A DNA stretch of 33,117 nucleotides from an uncultured Muribaculaceae bacterium (GCA_944321705.1 CALUMG010000020.1:1-33117), one strand, 5' to 3'; positions 24,938 through 33,054 are shown, counted from the stretch's first letter. The notes: a model not told the origin generated them from the letters alone. Translations and numbers: made by a program.

Positions 24938-25266
24938 TGAAAGTATTGTTTTTGCCAGAGGTCAGGCAATATCTGAAAGAATTGCATGGCATACTCTTTG
25001 AAAAGGAATATTTTGGATTTGAGGAATCTGCCGTGCAGTATGTAAGGGATTTAATTCTTGATATTGAAGAGACATTGCCAATAAGGGTGAGCAAGGAAGC
25101 TCCTGCATGTTTTAACAGGTATGGCACAGGTATGAGGTATACTTCTTTTAGGAAGAATAGGAACACTCAATGGTATGTGTTTTTCAATAAGTATAGGGAA
25201 AAGGACGAAGTAATCTACCTTGTTCGATACATAAGTAATAATCATGCAATAGCTCAATACTTATAA
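24937..25266 (+). CDS. RelE/ParE superfamily toxin
   Basis: 109 residues with the RelE/ParE-like layout: an N-terminal helix pair ('EVRQYLKELHGILFEKEYFGFEESAVQYVRDLILDIEETLP'), then strands ending 'YTSFRKNRNTQWYVFFNKY...VIYLVRYISNNHAIAQYL'. The basic RKNRNTQWYVFF strand could form the active face. Members either cut mRNA on the ribosome (RelE) or act on gyrase (ParE); which one cannot be read here. It directly follows its antitoxin with a one-base overlap. Both parts look intact. Confidence 0.87.
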   Translation: MKVLFLPEVRQYLKELHGILFEKEYFGFEESAVQYVRDLILDIEETLPIRVSKEAPACFNRYGTGMRYTSFRKNRNTQWYVFFNKYREKDEVIYLVRYISNNHAIAQYL

Positions 25267-25389
25267 TGAGATGCATGGAGATGTGCCGGAATGTGCCTTG
25301 GTTGATTTTACTAAGATTATCAATAGTGGTAGTTTCTTAGGCAAGAGAACCTACCGGTTTAAATTTTCCATATTGCACTCAAAATTTTG

Positions 25390-25397
25390 TAAATTTG
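25390..25397 (+). promoter_or_regulatory. -7 element for the fucosidase gene
   Basis: TAAATTTG, exact TAnnTTTG, 28 bases before the ATG at 25426. The -33 box is weak. The gene therefore need not depend on the toxin-antitoxin transcript. Confidence 0.5.
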
Positions 25398-25425
25398 CTT
25401 AATAACATAAACTTTTTGAAATTAC

Positions 25426-27069
25426 ATGAAATTTGGAATAGTATTGTCGTCGTTGTTGTGCATGGCATTGACAGTTTCGGCGCAGACATATCAAGTCGTA
25501 GTGTCGGAAGAGGATGAACCGATGATGACGGGTAAGTTTGAGCCTAATTGGAAATCGTTGTCCCAATATGAAGTGCCTGAATGGTTTAGGAATGTGAAAT
25601 TTGGAATTTGGGCGCATTGGGGTCCTCAATGTGTGGAAGGTTCGGGCGACTGGATGGCTCGTAGCCTTTACATGGAAGGTACGCGTGAATACAAATATCA
25701 TGTGGAACATTATGGGCATCCGTCGGAATTCGGATTCAAAGATATAATACCATTGTGGAAAGCCGAGAAGTGGAATCCCGACAGCCTTGTCGCGTTTTAC
25801 AAAAAGATAGGTGCGCAATACTTCTTTGCCTTGGGCAACCATCATGACAATATGGACTTGTGGGACAGCAAATACCAGCCTTGGAACTCGGTCAACATGG
25901 GGCCCAAGCAGGATATTCTCGCCGGCTGGGAGCGTGCAGCTCGCAAGTATGGATTGTATTTCGGCATAAGCCTTCATGCCGACCATGCGTGGACGTGGTA
26001 TGAAACTTCGCGCCGCCACGACTTGCAAGGGCCTAAAAAGGGCGTGCCATATGATGGCAACTTGCGAAAGGAGGATGGAAAGGGCAAATGGTGGGAAGGA
26101 TATGACCCTCAAGACCTTTATGCGCAGAACCATCCTTTGAGCAAGGATTCGTGGGACAATGGCGCAATCCACCGCCAGTGGGCTTGGGGCGGCGGAGCGT
26201 GTCTGCCGTCGGAAGAGTTCTGTACTAATTTCTACAATCGCACGCTTGACGTGATCAACCGTTATAATCCCGACTTGCTTTATTTTGACGTGACAGGTGT
26301 GCCATTTTATCCGGTAAGCGACGCGGGATTGAAAATAGCCGCTCATTTCTATAACCATAATATCGCCACGCATGACGGTCATCTGGAAGCTGTGATGTTT
26401 GGCAAGATATTGACCGAGCAACAGAAAGAAGCGTTGGTGTGGGATGTGGAACGCGGAGCCCCCAATGAGATTTTGGAACGTCCGTGGCAATCATGCTCAT
26501 GCATAGGCGGATGGCATTATAATACCGACATTTACAATGGCAATGGGTACAAGTCGGCTGCTTATGTGGTGAAATTGCTGGTTGACATAGTTAGCAAGAA
26601 TGGCAATTTACTTCTCAGCGTGCCGTTGCGTGCCGATGGTACATTTGACGAAAAGGAGGAGAAGATATTGAACGAGTTTGGCGAATGGATGTCGGCGAAT
26701 AGTGAAGCAATTTACGATACTCGTCCATGGAAGGTGTTCGGCGAGGGACCTGTTGCAGAGTCCGACATTCCTATAAACGCGCAAGGTTTTAATGAAGGCT
26801 CTTACGCTAATGCTGATGCAAGGGAAATAAGATTCACGCAGACCGACGAGGCTTTATATGCGACAGTGCTGGCATGGCCCGAAAACGGCATGGTGGTTGT
26901 CAAGTCGCTCTCTGATGGTAACACACTTTATCCCGACGAAATAAAGAGCGTTGAGTTGCTTGGCTACGGCGCGATTGATTTCTCACGAACACAGGACGGC
27001 TTGACCGTGAACCTGCCGACCGACGGCAAGTTCCATAGCCTCGCACCCGTCTTGAAAATCAAGAAATAA
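25426..27069 (+). CDS. Secreted alpha-L-fucosidase, GH29
   Basis: 547 residues with a signal peptide ('MKFGIVLSSLLCMALTVSAQ'). The GH29 barrel is clear: 'WFRNVKFGIWAHWGPQ' (53-68), 'ALGNHHDNMDLWDSKYQPWNSVNMGPKQDI' with the His139-His140 pair, 'KYGLYFGISLHADHAW' and 'NPDLLYFDVTG' whose Asp288 fits the catalytic nucleophile. The C-terminal 90 residues form a beta-sandwich cap ('YATVLAWPENGMVVVKSL...VELLG'). GH29 enzymes release alpha-linked fucose from host mucin, milk or plant glycans, here probably in the periplasm. No SusC/SusD pair or regulator adjoins, so it is a stand-alone enzyme. Terminator follows. Confidence 0.96.
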   Translation: MKFGIVLSSLLCMALTVSAQTYQVVVSEEDEPMMTGKFEPNWKSLSQYEVPEWFRNVKFGIWAHWGPQCVEGSGDWMARSLYMEGTREYKYHVEHYGHPSEFGFKDIIPLWKAEKWNPDSLVAFYKKIGAQYFFALGNHHDNMDLWDSKYQPWNSVNMGPKQDILAGWERAARKYGLYFGISLHADHAWTWYETSRRHDLQGPKKGVPYDGNLRKEDGKGKWWEGYDPQDLYAQNHPLSKDSWDNGAIHRQWAWGGGACLPSEEFCTNFYNRTLDVINRYNPDLLYFDVTGVPFYPVSDAGLKIAAHFYNHNIATHDGHLEAVMFGKILTEQQKEALVWDVERGAPNEILERPWQSCSCIGGWHYNTDIYNGNGYKSAAYVVKLLVDIVSKNGNLLLSVPLRADGTFDEKEEKILNEFGEWMSANSEAIYDTRPWKVFGEGPVAESDIPINAQGFNEGSYANADAREIRFTQTDEALYATVLAWPENGMVVVKSLSDGNTLYPDEIKSVELLGYGAIDFSRTQDGLTVNLPTDGKFHSLAPVLKIKK

Positions 27070-27098
27070 TAAAGTTTATCAAAGCTTTTAAGAAACAG

Positions 27099-27142
27099 AA
27101 CAGGGCGGCCCACACTATGCGAGCCAGCCCTGTTTTGTTTTT
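27099..27142 (+). terminator. Terminator of the fucosidase gene
   Basis: AACAGGGC plus GGC (27099-27109) pairs with GCC (27123-27125) and GCCCTGTT (27127-27134), one bulged A, followed by a T-rich tail. Confidence 0.8.
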
Positions 27143-27205
27143 ATGATTGCGTTTGAGAACGCAGCGAGAATGAAGTTCTTGTTATTTTGTTTTCTCGGTG
27201 AAGAA

Positions 27206-28924
27206 TCATTTCTTTTTAATGCCATCTTCGACAGCCTTGTTCAATTCCTTGATTTCCTTTTCCGCAACACTTAAAGCCTCGTTGATATTGCTGCAGATGT
27301 TTTCTTTCCCCAATAGGTCATAAAACCCGGCTTTTTCCAACACTGCATGCACCTGAGAGTTCACGCCTGAAAGAATCAGATGAATATTCTCTTTCTGTGA
27401 CATCTCACAGAATGTGGTAAGGTTGTGTATGCCGGTCGAGTCGATGAAAGGCACCCTTCGCATCCGGATGATACGTATTTTCGGGCGGTCGCCCAAACGT
27501 GCCATAATTTCCTCAAACTTTGTGGCTATTCCGAAGAAATAAGGCCCGTTTATCTCATATACCTCCACTCCATCGGGCACTGACAGATGCTCTTCATGTG
27601 TTACCGCATCCGACTCCTTGTTAGGATCTATCTCATCGGTTATCACAGATATCTCGGTGGTTTCCATCACACGCTTCATGAAAAGCACGCAAGCGATAAC
27701 CAATCCCACCTCAATGGCCACAGTTAAATCGAATATCACCGTAAGGAAGAATGTCAGCAGCAACACGACTACATCCGATTTGGGATTCCTCAGCAAGCCT
27801 TTGAATACTCTCCATCCGCTCATATTATAAGAAACAACCACCAACACACCTGCCAGACAAGCCATCGGTATATATTGTGCCAATGGCATCAGAAATAACA
27901 GGATCATCAGCAATATCACCGCATGAACAATCCCGGCTATCGGAGATCGTCCGCCATTATTGATATTTGTCATTGTGCGCGCAATAGCCCCAGTGGCTGG
28001 AATGCCTCCGAAAATAGGCGACGCGATGTTGGCAATGCCTTGAGCAATCAGTTCGGTATTTGAATCATGTCGGTCACCGATGACGCCATCGGCCACAGTA
28101 GCCGAAAGCAACGACTCAATGGCTCCTAACACAGCTATCGTAATGGCCACTGGGAAAAGGTTCTTGACAGCCTCCCAGTCGAGTGACGGCACGGCCGCTT
28201 CGGGAAGCTGCGACTGGATGCTGAAGCGGTCGCCGATAGTTGCGATATCGCCTATTCCGCAATACATCTTCAACAGATATACTCCCACCGTAACAAGCAC
28301 AATGGCTACTAACGAACCAGGCAGCTTTTTGGAAAACTTAGGAGTCAAGGCAATAATCAGCACACTCACTACACTGACACCGGCATTCCACCAATTGACC
28401 GTATCGAAATGACGAGCATACAACAACCATTTCCCGATAAAGTCACCGGGAATCTTTTCATCCCCGAACTGAAGCCCGAACACATCGGCTATCTGAGTCG
28501 TAAAAATGGTGACCGCAATACCGCTCGTAAAGCCTATGATAATAGGATAAGGAATAAACTTCACAATCGTACCCAATTTGAATACTCCCAACAAGATTAG
28601 CAGCACCCCGGCCATCAAGGTGGCTACCATTAATCCGTCAATCCCGTATTCTTGGATAATACCGTATATGATGACAATAAACGCACCCGTAGGACCGCCA
28701 ATCTGCACTTTGCTTCCTCCGAGGAACGAAATGATGAAACCGGCCACTATTGCTGTGATGATACCTTTCTCCGGACTTACTCCCGAAGCGATACCGAAAG
28801 CAATGGCCAACGGCAAGGCCACGATTCCCACGATAATGCCGGCCATGACATCTGTCATCAGATTTTCCTTTGTGTACTTTCCCAACATCCCGAACAATTT
28901 CGGTTTAAATCCAATCTCTTGCAT
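27206..28924 (-). CDS. SulP family inorganic anion transporter with STAS domain
   Basis: 572 residues. The first 420 are a SulP membrane domain of about 12-14 spans with the family opening 'LMTDVMAGIIVGIVALPLAIAFGIASGVSPEKGI', followed by 'QIGGPTGAFIV' and 'SPIFGGIPATGAIARTMTNINNGGRSPIAGI'. A cytoplasmic STAS domain (about 445-555) follows, with 'IRIIRMRRVPFIDSTGIHNL'. Members carry sulfate, bicarbonate or dicarboxylates; the substrate is not clear from sequence, though bicarbonate uptake would suit a CO2-fixing PckA lifestyle (speculation). It is monocistronic, convergent with the fucosidase gene, and has a -7 element 39 bases upstream. Confidence 0.96.
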   Translation of the reverse strand: MQEIGFKPKLFGMLGKYTKENLMTDVMAGIIVGIVALPLAIAFGIASGVSPEKGIITAIVAGFIISFLGGSKVQIGGPTGAFIVIIYGIIQEYGIDGLMVATLMAGVLLILLGVFKLGTIVKFIPYPIIIGFTSGIAVTIFTTQIADVFGLQFGDEKIPGDFIGKWLLYARHFDTVNWWNAGVSVVSVLIIALTPKFSKKLPGSLVAIVLVTVGVYLLKMYCGIGDIATIGDRFSIQSQLPEAAVPSLDWEAVKNLFPVAITIAVLGAIESLLSATVADGVIGDRHDSNTELIAQGIANIASPIFGGIPATGAIARTMTNINNGGRSPIAGIVHAVILLMILLFLMPLAQYIPMACLAGVLVVVSYNMSGWRVFKGLLRNPKSDVVVLLLTFFLTVIFDLTVAIEVGLVIACVLFMKRVMETTEISVITDEIDPNKESDAVTHEEHLSVPDGVEVYEINGPYFFGIATKFEEIMARLGDRPKIRIIRMRRVPFIDSTGIHNLTTFCEMSQKENIHLILSGVNSQVHAVLEKAGFYDLLGKENICSNINEALSVAEKEIKELNKAVEDGIKKK

Positions 28925-28962
28925 AAATGTGATGTTTCGTGTTATAAAATCAAAAAGAGCTG

Positions 28963-28970
28963 CAAAAGTA
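28963..28970 (-). promoter_or_regulatory. -7 element for the SulP gene
   Basis: TACTTTTG on the minus strand, exact TAnnTTTG, 39 bases before the start codon. Confidence 0.45.
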
Positions 28971-29298
28971 GTTAATTAATCGGAAATTCTCGACAGCTGA
29001 TGTGTATTTTAATCAAAAAATTTTAATCCAAATTGGTTATTGGCAGGTATAGATTTTGGAGGAAACAGAAGATGCAATGAAAGCAATTGTGCGGATAAAG
29101 GTATAAACCTACAAACTATTGTCATTTCAGTAACAGTTCCAGCTGTAACTCACAAGCTTAACAAACAACAACTGAGTCCTAAAATGGATTAGGTCTTTGC
29201 GCGGTGCTTCCCACGGTTGAAAACTCGAACAGATGAGACATATAGACGAGGAAATAGAAGGACTGGAGTGAAGATGATGAATGAGTGATCTTTTTTCT
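28971..29298. other. Intergenic border of the accessory segment
   Basis: About 330 bases without a gene. A small CCTAA/TTAGG hairpin lies near 29182-29197. From here to the end of the window the DNA is visibly richer in A and T than the preceding 28 kb, marking the change to accessory sequence. No direct repeat or integrase was found. Confidence 0.5.
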
Positions 29299-29329
29299 TT
29301 TGTTTTCTTGAGAGCATACAATATCTTTG
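29299..29329 (+). promoter_or_regulatory. Promoter of the dam remnant and following genes
   Basis: TTTG (29299-29302), 19 bases, then TATCTTTG (29322-29329), 19 bases before the ATG at 29349. An excellent promoter match still driving a broken gene. Confidence 0.65.
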
Positions 29330-29348
29330 TTGGAAAATTGAGACAAAG

Positions 29349-29683
29349 ATGACGCTTGATGAAAATATTTGTGCAAAGCCTTTTGTAAAATGGGTCGGAG
29401 GGGAAAGCCAGCTCATAGGGCAACTCGAAGCATTGCTTTCAGCCAACTTCTATAAAAAGGAGAATGTCACCTACATAGAACCGTTTGTGGGAGGTGGTGC
29501 CATGTTATTCCACATGTTACAGGCACATGAGAATATCAAACACGCAATTTAAATGATATAAATCCAGATCTGACGACCTGCTATAAAGTTGTTCGTGACC
29601 AACCTGATGAACTTAAACGTTCACTCGCCTCTATTCAAAAAGATTATTATCAAATCAAGACTGAAGACGCAAAAAAAGAATAG
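29349..29683 (+). pseudogene. Truncated, frameshifted Dam-type DNA adenine methylase
   Basis: The first 67 codons give the D12-class start: 'KPFVKWVGGESQLIGQL' and the SAM-binding motif 'YIEPFVGGGAMLFHML'. At about 29548 the frame breaks. Shifted by two bases it continues exactly as the family does ('NDINPDLTTCYKVVRDQPDELKRSLASIQKDYYQI') until a TAG at 29681. A Dam protein is about 270 residues; here some 110 remain and the catalytic DPPY region is absent, so the product cannot methylate. The intact promoter and the adjacent nuclease-like gene suggest a former GATC-type restriction-modification pair. Confidence 0.85.
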
Positions 29684-29706
29684 CTACAGATCCAATAAAT
29701 TAAACT

Positions 29707-30453
29707 ATGAAACAATACGAAGCCGTAATTGAAACATTAGATAAATTAGGCGGAATTGCTACATTGGGCGAGCTTAATAGAGAAGTTTTTAAAATAAAGG
29801 ATTGTGAATGGAAAACAAAAACTCCATTTGCAAGTATTCGTCGTATTGTGCAACAAACCAAAGGTATTTATAAAATCAAGCCCGGATTATATGGATTAGA
29901 AAAATGCAGGAAGCAATTAGAAGATAGAGGAATTATAGTTGAGACCGAAAAAAACAAGGATTCAGATAATGTCAAAACATTCAATCACACATATTATCAA
30001 GGTATTTTATTAATAATAGGGAAATATCATAACATGCAAACTTTCATACCTAAACAAGATAAAAACAAGTGATTCTATGACGGGACAAGGCTACAAGATA
30101 TTTCCACTCTCAAAGAGATGCCTTCTTATTCATATCCCCAAATAGTAAAGCGAAGTTCTACTATTGATACGATTTGGTTCAATGAACGTAATATGCCCCA
30201 CTCCTTTTTTGAAATAGAGCATTCAACAGACATTCAGAATTCTCTATTAAAATTCAACGACTTGCAGGATTTTTATGCAAGAATGACTATCGTTGCGGAC
30301 ATAAAGCGTAAAGCTGAATTTGAATATAAAATGCATTTTCACGCATTTGACGATTTGCGTTTGAACAAACGTGTATCATTCTTAAGTTATGACTCGCTTA
30401 TTAAACAATACGAAATGGAAGAGGAAAAGCAATTATTAGATTTTATTCTTTAG
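29707..30453 (+). pseudogene. HTH plus nuclease-like protein interrupted by an in-frame TGA
   Basis: Two frames, 29707-30072 and 30118-30453, lie in the same register, separated only by a TGA at 30070-30072. Read through, they give one protein of about 248 residues. Residues 1-75 form a winged-helix-like domain ('AVIETLDKLGGIATLGELNREVF', 'IRRIVQQTKGIYKIKPGLYGL'). The second part has 'IDTIWFNERNMPHSFFEIEHSTDIQNSLLKFNDL', which fits a PD-(D/E)XK-like nuclease core with Asp and Glu-x-Glu. Similarity is continuous over the TGA ('PKQDKNK', stop, 'FYDGTRL'). With the neighbouring dam remnant it is probably the endonuclease of a dead restriction system; readthrough is the alternative. Confidence 0.7.
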
Positions 30454-30474
30454 AACTTTTATTCTTGATAATCA

Positions 30475-30804
30475 ATGAGTACCTATATTTTTTATACCGA
30501 CGAAGGTTATACCATCGCTCCAAATAATGAAGAACTTGAAAGTTTACAAGTCTTAGGCATTGAAGACGGAGAAACAAAAGAAGAAGCATTGGCAAACTTA
30601 TATAAAAACAACAAATGGATAGAGGAGAATAACTTCTCAGAATTAAAGATGCGTTGTTATGCGATACTCAACCCCGAAATATTAGAAGACATAAAAACAA
30701 TTGTTCGATATTTATGGGAAGATGAATCTAAGCATTGGGAAGAAAACGAATGTCCCGACATCCATATTTTTAAGGTCTTGAAACGTATTCAGGAGAAGTT
30801 CTAA
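30475..30804 (+). CDS. Small acidic protein, unknown
   Basis: 109 residues, acidic, no signal or membrane span. The start 'MSTYIFYTDEGYTIAPNNEELESLQVLGIEDGETKEEALANLYKNNKWIEENNF' has an alternating beta-beta-alpha pattern that I have a weak sense of seeing in other Bacteroidales accessory regions but cannot name. The second half is helical. It begins 21 bases after the HTH-nuclease gene on the same strand, so it may have belonged to the same operon. It appears intact, with a TAA stop. Confidence 0.6.
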   Translation: MSTYIFYTDEGYTIAPNNEELESLQVLGIEDGETKEEALANLYKNNKWIEENNFSELKMRCYAILNPEILEDIKTIVRYLWEDESKHWEENECPDIHIFKVLKRIQEKF

Positions 30805-30900
30805 ACCTGTGCCCGGAAAAACTGAAAGATAACGGAACTATAATATATTTCTTGCCAGATTCTATATATTCTAGGAATATATCCATTTGCAAAAACGCAG

Positions 30901-30908
30901 TACCTTTG
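30901..30908 (+). promoter_or_regulatory. -7 element before a short broken gene
   Basis: TACCTTTG, exact TAnnTTTG, 16 bases before the ATG at 30925. A TTTG lies only 11 bases upstream, closer than usual. Confidence 0.4.
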
Positions 30909-30924
30909 CAGAAAAATTGTTTAT

Positions 30925-31053
30925 ATGGCAGATTGGCAACATCAGACAAGAATTGATTTAACATCATGGATTATTCATTTTGTTCATGAAAGAACACCTG
31001 AGACTAGTTTTGAGGTTCAGTTGAATGAAATTTCTACCCTATATCACATATGA
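30925..31053 (+). pseudogene. N-terminal fragment of an unknown gene
   Basis: A 42-codon frame ('MADWQHQTRIDLTSWIIHFVHERTP...FEVQLNEISTLYHI') sits directly behind a -7 element and ends in TGA at 31051-31053. It has an amphipathic, protein-like start ('TRIDLTSWIIHFVHER') but is too short to be a complete domain. The next frame (31050) overlaps its end in another register, consistent with an internal deletion or frameshift in one former gene. Confidence 0.4.
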
Positions 31054-31262
31054 AATCATGTACAGATGAGTATACCGAAGTTACACAAGGAATGATGAAC
31101 AAAGGTATCGCTTGTTGTTTCGGCGAAGGCAGATATTATATTGAGATAAACAGACCATTTACTGGAAATGAATATTTTGGATTTGATGTTATGAGAGTTG
31201 TCGCAAATGCGATAAGCGATTTTTTAGGCCAGAAATTTTATGCTTACGCAATTCCTGACTAA
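31050..31262 (+). CDS. Small protein or C-terminal fragment, unknown
   Basis: 70 codons ('MKSCTDEYTEVTQGMMNKGIACCFGEGRYYIEINRPFTGNEYFGFDVMRVVANAISDFLGQKFYAYAIPD'-type composition, given here only in part as 'GIACCFGEGRYYIEINRPF' and 'GFDVMRVVANAISDFLGQ'). It looks like a genuine folded domain with a glycine-rich turn, strands and a helix, and ends cleanly at TAA. It may be the surviving C-terminal part of the gene that begins at 30925. I recognise no family. Confidence 0.45.
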   Translation: MKSCTDEYTEVTQGMMNKGIACCFGEGRYYIEINRPFTGNEYFGFDVMRVVANAISDFLGQKFYAYAIPD

Positions 31263-31318
31263 TTTAAGAATAATCATATACTACTGAACACTGCCTTTAT
31301 ATGTGGCATTAAATAATT

Positions 31319-32290
31319 ATGAAACTACCTGAATATAAATCTTTAGAAGAAAAGGCAACGTTATTTTCTCATATAAAAATGGATACAAAAGATGTATTGG
31401 ATTTCCATCTTGAGAAATTACAGGAATTTAGTCCGAACTGCATTTTTAGAGGAGTCAATGAAGCGAAGTACAAGGTTTACACGTCTGTTCAGCGCAGTTG
31501 GATTTGCAACGGTCTGGGCCGTCACTCCTCAATAAATCTTATGGTAGATTCCATGATTACGAGTCTGCGTAACAATGTCACCCTTATAGATTATTACAAG
31601 TCTTTGAATATTATACCGACGGATTTGTTGTATTTAGGCCTGTTGCAGCATTATTCCGCGCCAACCCCATTACTGGACTTTACCTATGACTACAAAACTG
31701 CACTGTATTTTGCAACTAAAGGACTGTCAGAAGGATGTTCAGACAGTGAAATCGATGACTATTTTTCTCTATACTATATTGATACTGATAAATACGGAGA
31801 TCAACTTGTAAAAATGGATGAGTTCCTAAACAATGGGTTAGATGCCGGTGTTGCCATGTATGAAGATATTATTTCAAAATACCCTGGAACTGTAGATAAA
31901 CAGTTTGACGTGGATATTTATACGAGATGGATAAAAAGACATCCTCTTTATGATGACGGATTGTGTACCATCAAAATGATGTTTATAGATAATCCTCTCA
32001 AATTCAAGGAAATTACCACTCCATATACACATGAAGGTTTATACTGGTCAAATCTCAATATAATCGCACAGAAAGGATGCTTTATTCTATATAACAATGA
32101 TTGTATGCCAATGGAAGAATATATCGGCCAATCTGCCTGTTTGCCAAAGATATGGTGCATTGATATTCATAAATCTTTAGCGGAATATGTGCGGAAACAT
32201 TATCTGCAAGGACTATCTGAATCTTTATTATTCCCGGACATCAACCAGCTTGCAAAAGATGCTTACAAAGACTTCCTTAAAAATCTGTAA
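31319..32290 (+). CDS. FRG domain protein
   Basis: 323 residues, intact. The FRG domain is recognised by 'NCIFRGVNEAKYKVYTSVQRSW' with Phe43-Arg44-Gly45, by 'LLQHYSAPTPLLDFTYDYKTALYFAT' (QHYSAPTPLLDF at 110-121) and by the later 'NIIAQKGCFILYNN' and 'IWCIDIHKSLAEYVRKHYLQGL'. FRG proteins recur in defence islands and beside restriction and toxin genes; the molecular activity is not established to my knowledge. No signal peptide. It starts 56 bases after the preceding small frame and is followed 44 bases later by a gene split by TGA, possibly its partner. Confidence 0.88.
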   Translation: MKLPEYKSLEEKATLFSHIKMDTKDVLDFHLEKLQEFSPNCIFRGVNEAKYKVYTSVQRSWICNGLGRHSSINLMVDSMITSLRNNVTLIDYYKSLNIIPTDLLYLGLLQHYSAPTPLLDFTYDYKTALYFATKGLSEGCSDSEIDDYFSLYYIDTDKYGDQLVKMDEFLNNGLDAGVAMYEDIISKYPGTVDKQFDVDIYTRWIKRHPLYDDGLCTIKMMFIDNPLKFKEITTPYTHEGLYWSNLNIIAQKGCFILYNNDCMPMEEYIGQSACLPKIWCIDIHKSLAEYVRKHYLQGLSESLLFPDINQLAKDAYKDFLKNL

Positions 32291-32334
32291 GATATAGCCT
32301 CTCTATATACAATAACTAATATTTAAAGACATCC

Positions 32335-32817
32335 ATGAGAACACTAACACAGGAAGAGCAAAGAACCGTAAAACATCTTGTCGAGTTAAAGCGAACCGGC
32401 AAATTAATTGAATTGGAAACCGCCGGAATACTTAAAAGCAGATTGGAATTCCTTACCATAAAATGACAACAAACGCCTAAAAAGTGCCTAACTCTATATT
32501 ATAATGCCAATGTTGATTCTCCTGAAAAAATACAGGAAAGAATCATGGAAGCTTTGAAAATATATTTTGAGGTTTGTAGTTTCATATGTTTCTGCAGAGA
32601 ATTGGAAGAGAATGAGATGATAGCAATTCAGACAATCTCTTTATCAGAAGACAAATCTGTAAAAACGCTGTATAATAAAGACCTATATAAATACGATGAA
32701 ACAATCGATGTGTTCAAGCCAAATAATGCATCAGAAAAACTATTTCCCTCTTTTGGTACACGATGTATGTATCTGATAGATGGAATTGAGAAACGGAGGG
32801 TCAAGGATTATTTGTAA
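32335..32817 (+). pseudogene. Unknown gene interrupted by an in-frame TGA, downstream of the FRG gene
   Basis: A 43-codon frame starting at 32335 ('MRTLTQEEQRTVKHLVELKR...AGILKSRLEFLTIK') ends in TGA at 32464-32466. The same register then stays open without a stop to 32817 ('KKCLTLYYNANVDSPEKIQERIMEALKIYFEVCSFICFCRELEENEMIAIQ'... 'DVFKPNNASEKLFPSFGTRCMYLIDG' in separate parts). Together they make a protein of about 160 residues, with an N-terminal helical region and a mixed alpha/beta second part. An ATG at 32545 could restart translation of the last 90 residues. Family not recognised. Next to the FRG gene it may be an accessory partner. Confidence 0.55.
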
Positions 32818-32870
32818 TGGAAGAATAGTCTTACTGAGCTGTTTGTCTGAAGGATACAATTATGATGTAG

Positions 32871-33014
32871 CGAATTACTAAAAATGTTCATAGGAATGTG
32901 GAAGAATTTGACAATATTACCTGGAAGGTCTTATTGATTGATGGGGTTCGGGCCTCTAAATTTATCGGGTTCTATGGGAACATCTGGAGAAAAGCAAAAG
33001 AGGGAATTATTTGA
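32871..33014 (+). pseudogene. Possible C-terminal remnant of an unknown gene
   Basis: An open register without a good start codon encodes 'VEEFDNITWKVLLIDG' and 'ASKFIGFYGNIWRKAKEGII' and ends at a TGA inside the 5' arm of the terminator hairpin at 32999. The residue pattern looks like coding sequence, and the stop-in-terminator arrangement is what a gene's 3' end would show. Too short to identify. Confidence 0.3.
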
Positions 33015-33037
33015 TTTTCAAATAATTCCCTCTTTTT
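32999..33037 (+). terminator. Strong intrinsic terminator
   Basis: A perfect 16-bp stem (32999-33014 with 33018-33033, loop TTT) followed by T to 33037. It is the longest perfect hairpin in the window and closes the accessory segment. Confidence 0.85.
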
Positions 33038-33038
33038 G

Positions 33039-33054
33039 TGGTACCCAGACCCGG
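33039..33054 (-). other. tRNA 3'-end-like sequence, possible attachment site remnant
   Basis: Read on the minus strand, TGGTACCCAGACCCGG gives CCGGGTCTGGGTACCA, the form of a tRNA T-stem, acceptor strand and CCA end. The rest of a tRNA does not follow: after 33054 the sequence diverges. A short tRNA 3' end at the edge of an accessory segment is what integration at a tRNA gene leaves behind. No integrase is in view, so this stays tentative. Confidence 0.3.

Noticed and set aside
25399..26490. 363-codon minus-strand frame
   Set aside because: Antisense to the GH29 fucosidase, which has full catalytic motifs; the frame shows no family features.
29707..32817. Whole-genome reassignment of TGA, or selenocysteine at the two TGAs
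   Set aside because: TGA ends several firm genes in this window (2566, 10440, 19460), so it is a normal stop here. No selenoprotein family or SECIS-like hairpin directly after the TGAs was seen.
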